From: Mesorhabditis belari
Lineage: Eukaryota; Nematoda; Chromadorea; Rhabditida; Rhabditidae
Assembly (NCBI GenBank): GCA_958450365.1
Contig: CAUEEP010000741.1
Span: 3,558,501-3,622,500 of the forward strand
Direction of reading: 5' to 3'
Length of the DNA stretch: 64,000 bases
In this document: one piece after another, positions 47,275 through 58,400 of the stretch
How positions within the stretch are numbered: position 1 is the first letter of the stretch
Layout of the letters: the number at the start of each line of letters is the position of its first letter
Translations under genes and position numbers: made by a program
The notes under the pieces: generated by a model
Told to the model about the DNA's origin: nothing
Database searches by the model: none
What the model saw: only the letters and a program-made list of their open reading frames with translations

Positions 47275-47963
47275 TTAACCCATTCGAAACCGCAGCGTTT
47301 TTTCTTTTTATCCAGATGGTTGGAAAGATTTAAGAGAGTCTCCTACACCATTTATTTTTGATGAAGAACGATTTGGATTTGACTTCAGTACTTTTCAAGA
47401 TCCTATCGATTATTATTCTTATTTTATCGACGACAAATTAATCGATCTGTTAGTAGGCGAATCTAATAAACATGGAAAAAGGAAAACAAACTGGCAGGAT
47501 TTCGATGCAAAATCTTTCAAGCTCTTCCTGGCTCTGTGTCTTCAAATGGGAATCGTCAAATTACCGAGGATTCGTGACTACTGGAGTAGCAGCCCTGGAT
47601 TAGGAGGATTTTCCCACAGGTCCCACATTATGTCAAGAGCAAAATTTGAATCTATTCTTCGAAACCTGCGTTTTTGTGATAATGAACTGGATTCTGCAGG
47701 AGATCGGCTTTATAAGATTAGAGCTGTTATGGAACATTTCAATGCAAAATCAGAGGCTGCATTGATTCCGGGTAAATATGAAACATCTTTTTTGCCCACG
47801 TAATTCTGTAGATCTGCTACAATTGGAATATACATGTAATGCTGAAAAACAGCAAAAAAAAAACCAATTAATTGAATGAAAATAGCTCAATTAGCGCTGC
47901 AGCGGTCCGTTCCTGAGTTTTTGCTGCAGCGATTATTCGCTGCAGAAGCTTCGAATGGGTTAA
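47275..47963 (+). mobile_element. short piggyBac element with TTAA ends
   Basis: The left end TTAACCCATTCGAA and the right end TTCGAATGGGTTAA are a perfect 14-bp inverted repeat. Inner CCGCAGCG/CGCTGCAG also pair. TTAA duplications and a 5'-CCC terminus are hallmarks of piggyBac (family knowledge). The interior carries an N-terminal transposase part. At 689 bp it is far shorter than an autonomous element, so it is a deletion derivative. Confidence 0.88.
47315..47803 (+). pseudogene. piggyBac-type transposase, N-terminal fragment (163 codons)
   Basis: The frame reads PIDYYSYFIDDKLIDLL, FKLFLALCLQMGIVKLPRI, RDYWSSSPGLGG, then IMSRAKFESILRNLRFCDN and DRLYKIRAV. These follow in order the conserved N-terminal half of the piggyBac transposase family. 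The frame stops at TAA after FLPT, before any catalytic Asp would occur. There is no ATG at its start, so translation would need an upstream exon or an internal Met. The frame is otherwise undamaged, suggesting a fairly recent copy. Confidence 0.88.
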
Positions 47964-48173
47964 ACTTAAGACTATCTATCTTCAAGTTTTGGAACTCCAT
48001 AGCCTGATAGTCTGATAATAATACTGAAAAATTCAATCGCTTATCTTTCAATCGCTTATTATTAATAAGATAGGCGATTTCATCTTCATAGTGACTTCAA
48101 GACCTTGTTTGGTGACTAATTTTTGAAAAAGTGATCACTAGAGAAAGTTCGCATCTCCTCATTCTGACGCAAC

Positions 48174-48245
48174 GCCAGTGTGGCTGTCTCTGGAACCGGG
48201 GACCGGGTTAAAGACCCGGGTTCGATCCCGCCCCTCCCCCTGTAG
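48174..48245 (+). pseudogene. tRNA-like 3' part
   Basis: GGCTGTCTCTGG is followed by a strong T arm (CCCGGGTTCGATCCCG) and a CCCCTCCCCC run. A clear D arm is missing. The GTCTCT motif is shared with the relics at 6.2 kb and 35.6 kb. Confidence 0.4.
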
Positions 48246-48249
48246 ACCA

Positions 48250-48858
48250 GTTCATGTCCCGGTCTCATTCTTTTAACTATTCATCAACATGTAAAACTTA
48301 TCTTGCTTTAACCACTTCATCAATCTTTCATAACTCTTTATTCTCGTTGAAAACTCTTTCTCAATTCGCAAAGAAAAAAAAATAAATGATTTGGCTAACG
48401 AGTTTCTTCAAGATAAGGCCACATCGAAAATAAAAAGAAAATCTTGCAAAAGTATTGGCACAAACTTTAGCACAAACATGAAATTTGAATGGCAGAAAAT
48501 GTATCACAAAAGGGGAGAACTTTTGTGGATGGGGTAATCGGGGAAAATGATTGGATTACTGTAGGATTAGTTGGCTCAAAGTTGAGAAATTTTCGATTGC
48601 GAGTGGACTTTGAGAAAACCGATCCGTTTTATGTTAAAGCTTTTGGTGTTTGGGTTACTGTAAAGCTTAGAAAAGGATAATTAAAAATTGAAAAAAGGAT
48701 AATAAAAAAGAGAAAAGGATTACTGTAAAGCTTAGGAAAGGATTACTGTTAAATCTAAAATTTTTCTCTCATAAATGTGTCAAAAAAGGATTTAGGTTTA
48801 ATTAAATCTTTTTTTATCGAAACTTACGGTATTGAAATTGAATATTGACACTTTACAA
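48250..48858. other. gene-poor stretch
   Basis: An open frame at 48,489-48,680 (starts MAENVSQKGRTFVDG) has no recognisable domain, and short repeats of AAAGGATTACTGTAAAGC follow it. I do not call a gene. Confidence 0.3.
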
Positions 48859-49127
48859 TACCGTAAATACTTTAATAGTACCCCAGCCCCATAATGACGG
48901 TGTGGAGTGTTGCGTAGTCTAGCTTTGAACGAGTTTTTCTCGACACTGGTTTATGCTACAATGCGCGTTTAGGTATCAAAAAATAGCCCTGAATTTCAGC
49001 TATTTTTTGATACCAAAGACGCATCTCTTGAAAGTACGAGCGCTTTGAAAAAAATGAAATACTAAAAAACTTTCGCGACTACGCGACTGTACGACGGGGG
49101 TGGGGTACTATTACAGTATTTACGGTA
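48859..49127. mobile_element. foldback element, ACCGTA-ended group (complete copy)
   Basis: Ends TACCGTAAATACTTTAATAG and CTATTACAGTATTTACGGTA. Inside are CCCCATAATGACGGTG and the CTACAATGCGCGTTTAG hairpin. Nearly the same as 57,101-57,365. Confidence 0.9.
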
Positions 49128-49441
49128 AGTTATGCCTCAAACTTTCCCAACAAGCACTATCTGCCTCTTCACTTTACAGTACCCAACATCTTTAAAGGAA
49201 TGAATCAATTTTTAAAAATTAAACAAAATTCAAATAAGCCTAATCTTTTCAGAGAAATTAGAAAAACATTTACATAATTAAAACCCGAAGATGAGTGTGC
49301 GTGATATAAGAGAGAAAATCTGTTGTGGATCAGAAAAATCAAAAGTCTTTACCTACAAAAGCAAAAATAGATGAGGCAATGGAGTGGAAGTGAGAAGAAA
49401 ACGAAAGAATTGAAATTGAAATTGAAACTAACTCAATTAAC

Positions 49442-52400
49442 TCAATAAACCCAAGAAACGGGCAACCATTGCGGAGAGGCGTTCAACTTCTCGACGAGAC
49501 GCTCCAATTGGGCGATCGTCTCATCGATATCATTGTTGACGATGACGTAGTCGAAAAGATGACCGAAAGCTTGACGAAGGATCTCCGACTCTTTTAAGAG
49601 ACGCTCGAGTGAACCATCCGGCTGAAAATTTTGACGGGTTACTTGAAAATATCTATTAGGTAGTTGATATGGGAAAATTCCAACTCGAACCTAATTCCAC
49701 CTTTATTTTCTCAGCCGTCTCTTGGCCGATTGGTCTGAAATTTTGTCTACAAGCAGAGAATCCCAATTTCTATTTGTAAACAAAATTTCAGAGCAGATTT
49801 AGAGCCATCTTTTTTCAATCTTTAATTCTTATTATTGAATTTGATTTATTATCTTATAAAATATCCATTTTAACTGAATTCTAGTCGAGTATTTTTGTCG
49901 CAAACATCGTTACGTTAATTGGTAGTCAAAAGTCGATCATCACATCTATCCCCATTTCTCAAAAACTGTGCATCAGATTGGGATGAAATTTTGGCGTATA
50001 AGCAACAAAACTTCAATTATTATTAGAGAAAAAGTTATGGTTTAGTTTTTTTCAAAAGTTCTTCCGATAACGCCGCCATTTCATACTCCCCAACCCAATA
50101 TTTTATGTAAGATACTCCAGTGGACAAGCTCCAAAGAATTGTTTCAGCAATTTTTTGGGCCACGCCAAGCCAGGAATCAAGCCAGGACTCGCCCAATGCA
50201 AAGTCTAGATAAAGTCTGGCTTCTGACCTAGCCCAGATGGAACAACCCTATCTCAAAGTACAGTAACTTTTTCATAGGATCATTAATTAAAAAATGCAAT
50301 CTAATTTTTTGAAAGCAGTTAATCTGCTACACTAGATAAACTCAATGACAAAGACAATGTGATGATAAAAAACCGACTTTTCTAGGTTATCATAAAGTTT
50401 GTTTTTCTATTTCATATTTATTCACTCACATCTTGTAACCCCTGCAAGTTTGGTGCCGCGATGAAAACGACAAATGGCGAGTATTCGGCTGTTCGAAGCA
50501 CTTTCAACGCTTGCGGTTCCACATCCAGAATAGCGATCTTTCCACTTTTGTGAATATTCCGAATCGTTTCAAGTTTTGTCCCGTACATGCTTTCTTCATG
50601 TGTCCCATACTCGAGATATTCATTATTCTGAATATCGACCATCATCTGTTCATTGGATACAAAGTAATAGTGCTTTCCGTCGACCTCGTCTTTGCGCGGT
50701 TGCCGAGTAGTATCTAGAAATGGAGAATTTATGAATCTTCTGACGGTGTTCTTAAGAGATTTTGGTGAATGGTCAATGATTTTTATTTAGCATTATGATA
50801 AAATAGCTTTTGGGGTTTCTAGATAGACTAATGAAATGCCACGAGGTGTGTGGAATGGTGCCAAGTTTGTTTGAGCTGCACCGGTATCAAAAAGATCCGG
50901 TTCTAAGACCAGATTTCCGTGATACCCATGACCTTGGCCTGGCTAGTCATGGCTTATGAGCTGCCCTGCTCAAAATACCCGTCCAAATTCAGCTTCTCAA
51001 TTTGAACTCAAAGAATCCAGGCTTCACACTACTTAGGATCATTGGCACATATCAAAGAGTCCTAAAAGTGGAGATACTCAGTATAGATGTTCAAAGTAAC
51101 AAAAACATTTGTCGGTTCTTTTTTGCTGTTGGCAATTTAAAGTTTTTCATGTTTTTCTCAGCACCAACCCTTCGATTTTGACTATCAGTCGAGGCAGAAT
51201 AAAATTGCTGCACGTCAAATGATACCAAAATTAACTCAAAATGCAATATCTACACAAAGTTTTTGACTAAAAATCTAAACCCCGCCCATTATTTGCGGGA
51301 CTTAACCTTTTGCTTCATAACTTCGCATGGATGGAACATTTTGAGTTAATTTTGGTATCATTTAACGCGCAATTTTAATCTGCATCGAATTATAGTCAAA
51401 ATAGTCAAAATCGTAGGGTTGGTGCTGCGAAAAACAAAAAACCTTAAATTGCCAACAGCAAAAAAGGACCGACAGATGTTTTCGTTACAAGTCTAGTTCA
51501 AAGTGTGTTCTTCAAAAATCGAGAATACTAAGAAAGCATTTTCTAATACGAATTGACTCACGTGGAATCGGATAAGCAAATCGCTGTGGATGTCGATGAA
51601 TGAGCGTGTTCTTGATGTGTCTCCTCCCGACTCCGTGAGCACCCAATAATACCAATGTTTTACGTCGATATTGTGATAATCGCATAACCTGAAACATTAG
51701 CTTTCCTTCTCTTTCTTCCTTTCTCTCCCCTTTGTATTTCCTCTTTCTTCTCTGGCAAGATACCGGATACTGGCAAGATACGCTCAGTGGTTAAAGCATC
51801 TGCCTGGAAAGCAAAAGGGCTGAGGGGTTCAATCCCCTCTCCGGAAATCTTCCTTTACCATTCCTTACTTTATTTTATTAAGACAAGTGAAATTCCAATC
51901 TCACCTCTTCATACGTGACAAGGTCGAGCTGATCAAAGAGTGTGGAATGCTTTTGGAGGTATTTCGTCGAGTAGTACTTCTTTTTCTTGTTGAACCACAT
52001 GCAATGAGCTGGTAGACCTGAAAGTAGATAGTTTTATCAAAATAAACAATGCAACTTACAGTTATCTTTGTGCCTTTCCATCGCTAAACAAGCCGTTCTC
52101 CACTCCTGCAACTCGGGGCTTGGAATCAGGCCGGCGGTTTGAGCCTAAATAAATTAAAATTAGTTCTGGGTAAAGTACTGTATGTATTTATTAGAACCAC
52201 GACATTTTATTTCACTTTTAAAGAACTCTAACCAAAAACCAACCTGCGAGTCTTTATTCGGATTTCCCAGTGAAGGAAACGTTGAAATGAACCTCGCTTG
52301 CCACCAATTGTGATCATCTTTTGATATCACCTACAAAGCTGATTATTATTATGATTAATCAATTATCAATTGATTATTATTATGATCTTTATTATGATTA

Positions 52401-55400
52401 ATCAATTACTTGTAAGATGTCGCCAGTTTTGAAAGGCATTCCAGCTTGTGGACATGGTATCAAATCGTCTTGCGTGGGATCGTAGTCAAATTGAGCTCTC
52501 ACAAAGATCTCGCATGCTGGCGGAGCTGATCGATAGGAGGGAACGATTTTGAACGTTACCTGAAAAGCTCAGTGTAATACTAAGGCAAAAGTTTATTGGT
52601 GGTTATCGCATTGCTTTATCATTTTCCGCTCAGGTGTTGATTACCGTAAAAAAACAAAAAAAAATCAGTCCTCATTGTGCCAAGGCTTAGATGAATATTG
52701 TTATCAGCACGGTAGGTATTAGACTTGGCTAACGAGAGTTAACGAGACTAATGGGTCGCGCCAACTTCAGGCGCTTGATCTAGCCTCCAGAGTATCGGAT
52801 TTCAATGAACTTTTTTTTATTTAAAATCCAAGACTTTAAGCTATCTAATGATACCTATCACTTATATTTTCTTTTGAAAAAGTGGGTCAAAAACCTTATC
52901 GAGACAATTCCTCGTTAAAACAAAGCTTTTCAGAAACGTTTAAAAGTCGTTTGCAAGAGAAATGGCTATAAAATGAAAAAAAGCCGTATTCCATTTGGTA
53001 GTTTGAGACTTATTCAATTAGAAAATGAATTTGAGTGAAAAACTTAGTACTTAACCTAATACAACACCAACAAGTGAACATTATCTAAATCTAATCTAAA
53101 TCTAATCTAAATCTAATCTAAATCTAATCTAAATCTAATCTAATTCTAATCTAATTCTAATCTAATTCTAATCTAATTCTAATCTAATTCTAATCTAATT
53201 CTAATCTAAATCTAATCTAAATCTAATCTAAATCTAATCTAATTCTAATCTAATTCTAATCTAATTCTAATCTAATTCTAATCTAATTCTAAACATATCT
53301 AAATGAATACCTGTCCTCTCGCGTCTCTTAACATTTGTTGAAGACACTCCACTGATCGATGTGCCACCGAAACACCGTTGATCTCCCGGATCTCATCGCC
53401 GACATGAAGAGTTGCTAAAAACAAGAAATAATATAGTTCGCTAATAATTTAAATTTTTATTATTTTAATGATTTATTATTTTGAAAGTAAGTATTCTTTA
53501 TGTCAGATTTGTGGGAGTGGGACAAATGCGACCTTTTTTTTGCGCACCCGGACATTTGCGCACCTTTTTTCCGCACCTTGCCCATTAGCGCACCTTTTTT
53601 CGCGTTTTAAAAAGCTCTAAAAAGCTAATATTAACCAATTTCTATTCCAAAAGTTGTTTTTCTAGGTAATTTGAGGGTGTCGAATTCAAATTTTGACATA
53701 ACAGAGCGTGTGGAACCAATTTGAAAGATAAAACGGCTAGATCAAATTACAGAAAATTGTCGATTTTTCTCTTTGTATAACTCCGTCCGTTTGTTTCCAC
53801 AAGCTCTGATATGTCAAAATTTGAATTCGACACCCTCAAATTACCTAGAATACCTAGAAAAACAACTTTTGGAATAGAAATTGGTTAATATTAGCTTTTT
53901 AGAGCTTTTTTAAAACGAGAAAAAAGGTGCGCTAACGGGCAAGGTGCGGAAAAAAAAGGTGCGCAAATGTCCGGGTGCGCAAAAAAAAAGATCGCATTTG
54001 TCCCACTCCCAGATTTGTTCTTTTCCATTGACAAACCCCTTTCTAGCACATCAATTTTATATTTTTTCACGACAACGATGCGATATTTACAAATTATTGC
54101 CGTACAATATTAAATTGAATGCACTAGAAATGGCGTGTTTGCATTTTTGAATACGAAGAATGAGTCTGGTTTCTAGATCATGGCTCAAGACCCCATTCAA
54201 TAGTAATTGTAGCTCAAACCTTGTCGGTGAATCATCCCGCCGTGCATTATCCTCGCCACATAACACCGTCCATCTTCTGTCACCTAAAGAAATAAGTTAA
54301 AAGATAAAAGATGGATAATCTTATAGATAAAAGAAATCAGTTGGATAAATTTCTAGATAAAAGAAATACAATCATCGCTTGATTTCTTAAAAATCTGAAA
54401 ATTTTAAGCTCTAAGTTCAATTTAAGTATTGACACAAGTTCCCATATTCCCAAAGGTCTCCTGGGACAAGCAAAGCACTGATTTGATTCCAATACTTGCC
54501 AGTTTAGAGCCTCAATAACTCTAAACTATCATTTAAACTTAAAATTCCCATATTTGTTTATACTTTTGATATATTTACTTCGATTTGTTTACAAAATATC
54601 TACAATTCTCTCTTTTCTAAACATTTTACTTCTCATTTTGTTTACTTCTCAGCTTACTAATCCCCTTTTTTGCCTAAATGTCGGTCTTTGAAACGGAAGT
54701 GAAAAATGGATTCGACGAGCAGCCGAGTGGAAAGAATTTTCAAGAAAAACATTGAAAAATAACTTTATTTGGATGTGAAATGGTTTTTAAGCAAGATGGG
54801 AACTTCTTTCATGTTTTTAAAAGGAATCTTATCAGCGGCGAAAGGAAATGGGTCAAAATTGGCTCTTAAAATTAGAAATAACTACAAGAATTTTTAGGGA
54901 TTTAAAGAATTTAGCCACAATACATACATATTACTAGTCCTTTAGTTAAATCAAAAGGTAAAAAGGTTGGGAAAGGAGTATTTAAAGAATTTAGCCATTC
55001 ATATATTTCACTTACAGATTTTCTATTGCACTAGCTTTCCTTTAGTTCAAATTCTCATTCAAAAATGGTTTTAACTTGGTTTTAAGTTGTTTAACTCTAG
55101 AAAGGTAGACACAAATCCGTTTTATTTGTATAAAGCGAATGTAATCTTTAATTTTTCAAGAATTCTAATGCTCTACTACTTATAAATCTTTTCCAAAAGC
55201 TCTCCTTTAAGAAATTTTTAAAAAGTTCACTCACTTTTAACGTGATCCCCATCGGCTCCTCAGAATCCTTCTGGAATTGTACAAGACGAACGCGAGAAAC
55301 CGAATCCATCAACAAATCGTCATCATCATCACCTAAAATAAAGAAATTTAAAAAAAAAACAAAAATGAAAGCAAAAGCCTAAGCAAAAATGAAAGCAAAA

Positions 55401-58400
55401 CCGAGACATCATATGGGAGTTTGTTTATTTAAAAGGCCAAAGAGTGTTTTTTGGGTTGCAGACTAGTCCTTTTGAGTCATCCTAAGGAAAAAATGATGTG
55501 AAGAAGTTGGCTAGTTCATGTCAAAAGTCAACAATTGAAATTATACAGAGTGCTCAACACTAGTCTTTAAAAAAACTTTGATAGTGAAAAAACATTCCAT
55601 AGAAAGTAGAATGTATTATATACCATTTGAAAGCTCTAATTCTCGACATCATTAATCTATTAAAGATGTTTCGTCAATTTTTAGCTTTTGAGGCACTTCG
55701 GAATGAGTCCGCCCCAAGGATTCTCCTACTTTTTATCGAAAATTTTTTCGGTATCAAAGGTTTTCTCAAAAGTAGTCCCCGTAATTGTTGAACACCCTGG
55801 ATGGTGAAATTACTTTCATTATAATTCAAGATATGATTTAAATCTTATAGTAATTTAGGGATTCTGGTTCTAATTCTGGGAAATCTAGATGAGAATCATT
55901 CTTTCTATTCCTGGATTTATATCTAATTTATCCAGGAGCTTATTTTAAAGTAGTTGAAATTGATGTAAAGCTCTAGAAGTGTCAAAAGTTGTAGGAAACA
56001 ACTTGGAAGACATTTTAAAGCACGATCGCAGCTGATGGATGATAATTTTTACGACTACGTTTACAACTCTTAACTTAATATAATATCTAACTGGTTGCTG
56101 TTTAACACTCGTCATAAGCCTAAGCCTAAGCCTAAAAGCTCTGGGAACTCGCCGAGATTCAGAAAATGGGCGGTAAGCCCAAATCCAAATAAACTTCGTG
56201 CTAGGCGCTAGTCGCTAGCCTTCGCACTAAGCCTAAGCTAAGCCTAAAAGCCTAAGCCTACGCACTAAGCCCAAGCCTAAGTCTAAGCATAAGCCTAAGT
56301 CCAAGCCTAAGTCCAAGCCTAAGCCTAAATCCAAGCCTAAGCCTAAGCCTAAGCCTAAGCCTAAGCCTAAGTCCAAGCCTAAGCCTAAGGCAGCCGGGTC
56401 ACGTTTTAAAGCGCTTAGGGAAAACATTGAAAACAACGTACCAGTGAAACTCGTAGGCAAAAAGTCATCGTGACTCGTGCCGGCTCGATGTGCCCCAAGC
56501 GGAAGCACGCCTCCATTGAGGTATGAAAAAGGAGCAGAAGGATCTCTTTCTTTCATTGAAGAACTTTCCATCGTTGATGTGGAAAAACCGGTGGTTTGTC
56601 TGACTGATTCTCGAAGACTCGCCACACCTCCAACTCCACTCGTCGACACGCCACTCTGCAAAAGAGAAATCATCATAACTTTGTTTTTCAGGAGTTTTCT
56701 TCAGAGAAAAGCTTTTCTCCGCAATTTTGCATAAATTTCTTGGCACTTCCATTACTATTTTTGGAAAGAAGAAACATTTTCTGAGAGTTTGAGGAAAAAA
56801 AAAAATGACGAAAAGAAAGACAAAGTTCGTCTTTAAAGTTTTGTTAAAAGTTTTGAATAAAACGTGTTTTGCCGCTTGTTTTGCCGATTTTACTAAATTT
56901 TAAGCTAATATTTTAGAAAACTACCGTAGGTTTACTCGTTAGTTATGTAACGTAAATTGAGCCCAATTTACGGTAGATTTCTAAAATTTAGATTTTAGTC
57001 TTTTAGGACTTTTAGAAAGGATATTAATGAAGAAAAATCGAACATTATGTTCTTGTTTTCTAAAAGATGCGCGTAGCTATCGTTTTTTACTTCTAATACC
57101 TACCGTAAATACTTTAATAGTACCCCAGCCCCATAATGACGGTGCGGAGTGTTGCATAGTCTAGCTTTGAACGAGTTTTTCTCGACACTGGTTTATGCTA
57201 CAATGCGCGTTTAGTTATCAAAAAATAGCTGAAATTCAGGGCTATTTTTTGATACCAAAGACACATTTTTTGAAACTACGAGCGCTAAAAAATGAAATAC
57301 TAAAAAACTTTCGCGACTACGCGACTGTACGAGAGGGGTGGGGTACTATTACAGTATTTACGGTAATATTAAACTAATATTAATATTAAGCTATTATCCA
57401 ATTTATCACAAAGACCCAATTTCGAAATGTCGAATGGTTGGGAGATCCCCATTTTCTTCCCGAATAAGGGACCAGGCTCTTTCCCATTATTCAATCGCGC
57501 AAATTAGAGTCAAGAGGTCTTTTCCATTCCCTTCTTTTTCCTTTCCATTCCTTTCTTCTTCCTTTCCATTCCCTTCTTCCTTTCCATTCCTTTCTTCTTC
57601 CTTGTCTAGCCCAACCTTCTCCCTTTCTCATCCCCTTTCTTCTCTCCTTTTTCCTTTCACGACCACCTCGAAGACCAAGGCCCATCACCTAATACCCTTG
57701 AACCTAATTTCTTTCCTCTTCTCCCCGTGTCTCCCCAATTTTGGACGCCACCCAGTTTACGCATCTCAATTTGAACCCATTTCGCGTATTGATTGAGATT
57801 CTAGCAGACAAAGCTTGAGCTAGTCCTTTGATGGGCTAGGAATACAAAACATGGTCGGGGCCAAGATGCGAACCGATCTCTCGCTTCCCATTGCAAAGTT
57901 TTCGGGCGAACACTTTACCAATAAGATACATTGACATGTATCCCATTGTCGCCAGAGTAGGGCCTTATGCTTTACTCTTGGAAAAGCGATCAAAAATGAA
58001 ACTCTAGACTTTGTCAAAGCGTAATTAGCACTGATGAGTCTGTCAGGTCTGCCTGTTTAATAATTGTAGTTTAGTAATTTCAGAATTAGCAATTTAAGTA
58101 ATAATAATGTATACTATTGTACTAAAGAAGTACTAAAGTACTATTGTACTAAAGAAGACTAAAGTACTATTGTACCAAAGAAGTACTAAAGAAGTACTAA
58201 AGTACTATTGTACTAAAGAAGTACTAAAGTATTATTGTACTAAAGAAGTACTAAAGTACTATTGTACTAAAGAAGTACTAAAGAAGTTCTACTTTTTCTT
58301 GTGTTCATGTCAAAAAAGAATAAATTTTGCCAAATTGCACAATTTAATTCACGTGCTTTTTCGCAATTCAATCGGATTTTTTACCTATTAATTAAACTTA

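Noticed and set aside
51767..51848. Functional tRNA-Ser gene
   Set aside because: The acceptor strands do not pair and the T loop is a base short, so it is listed only as tRNA-like.
57338..57796. 152-residue open frame starting [10 protein letters not shown]
   Set aside because: Starts inside a foldback terminus and runs through a CCATTCCTTTCTTC-type pyrimidine repeat in a lin-2 intron.
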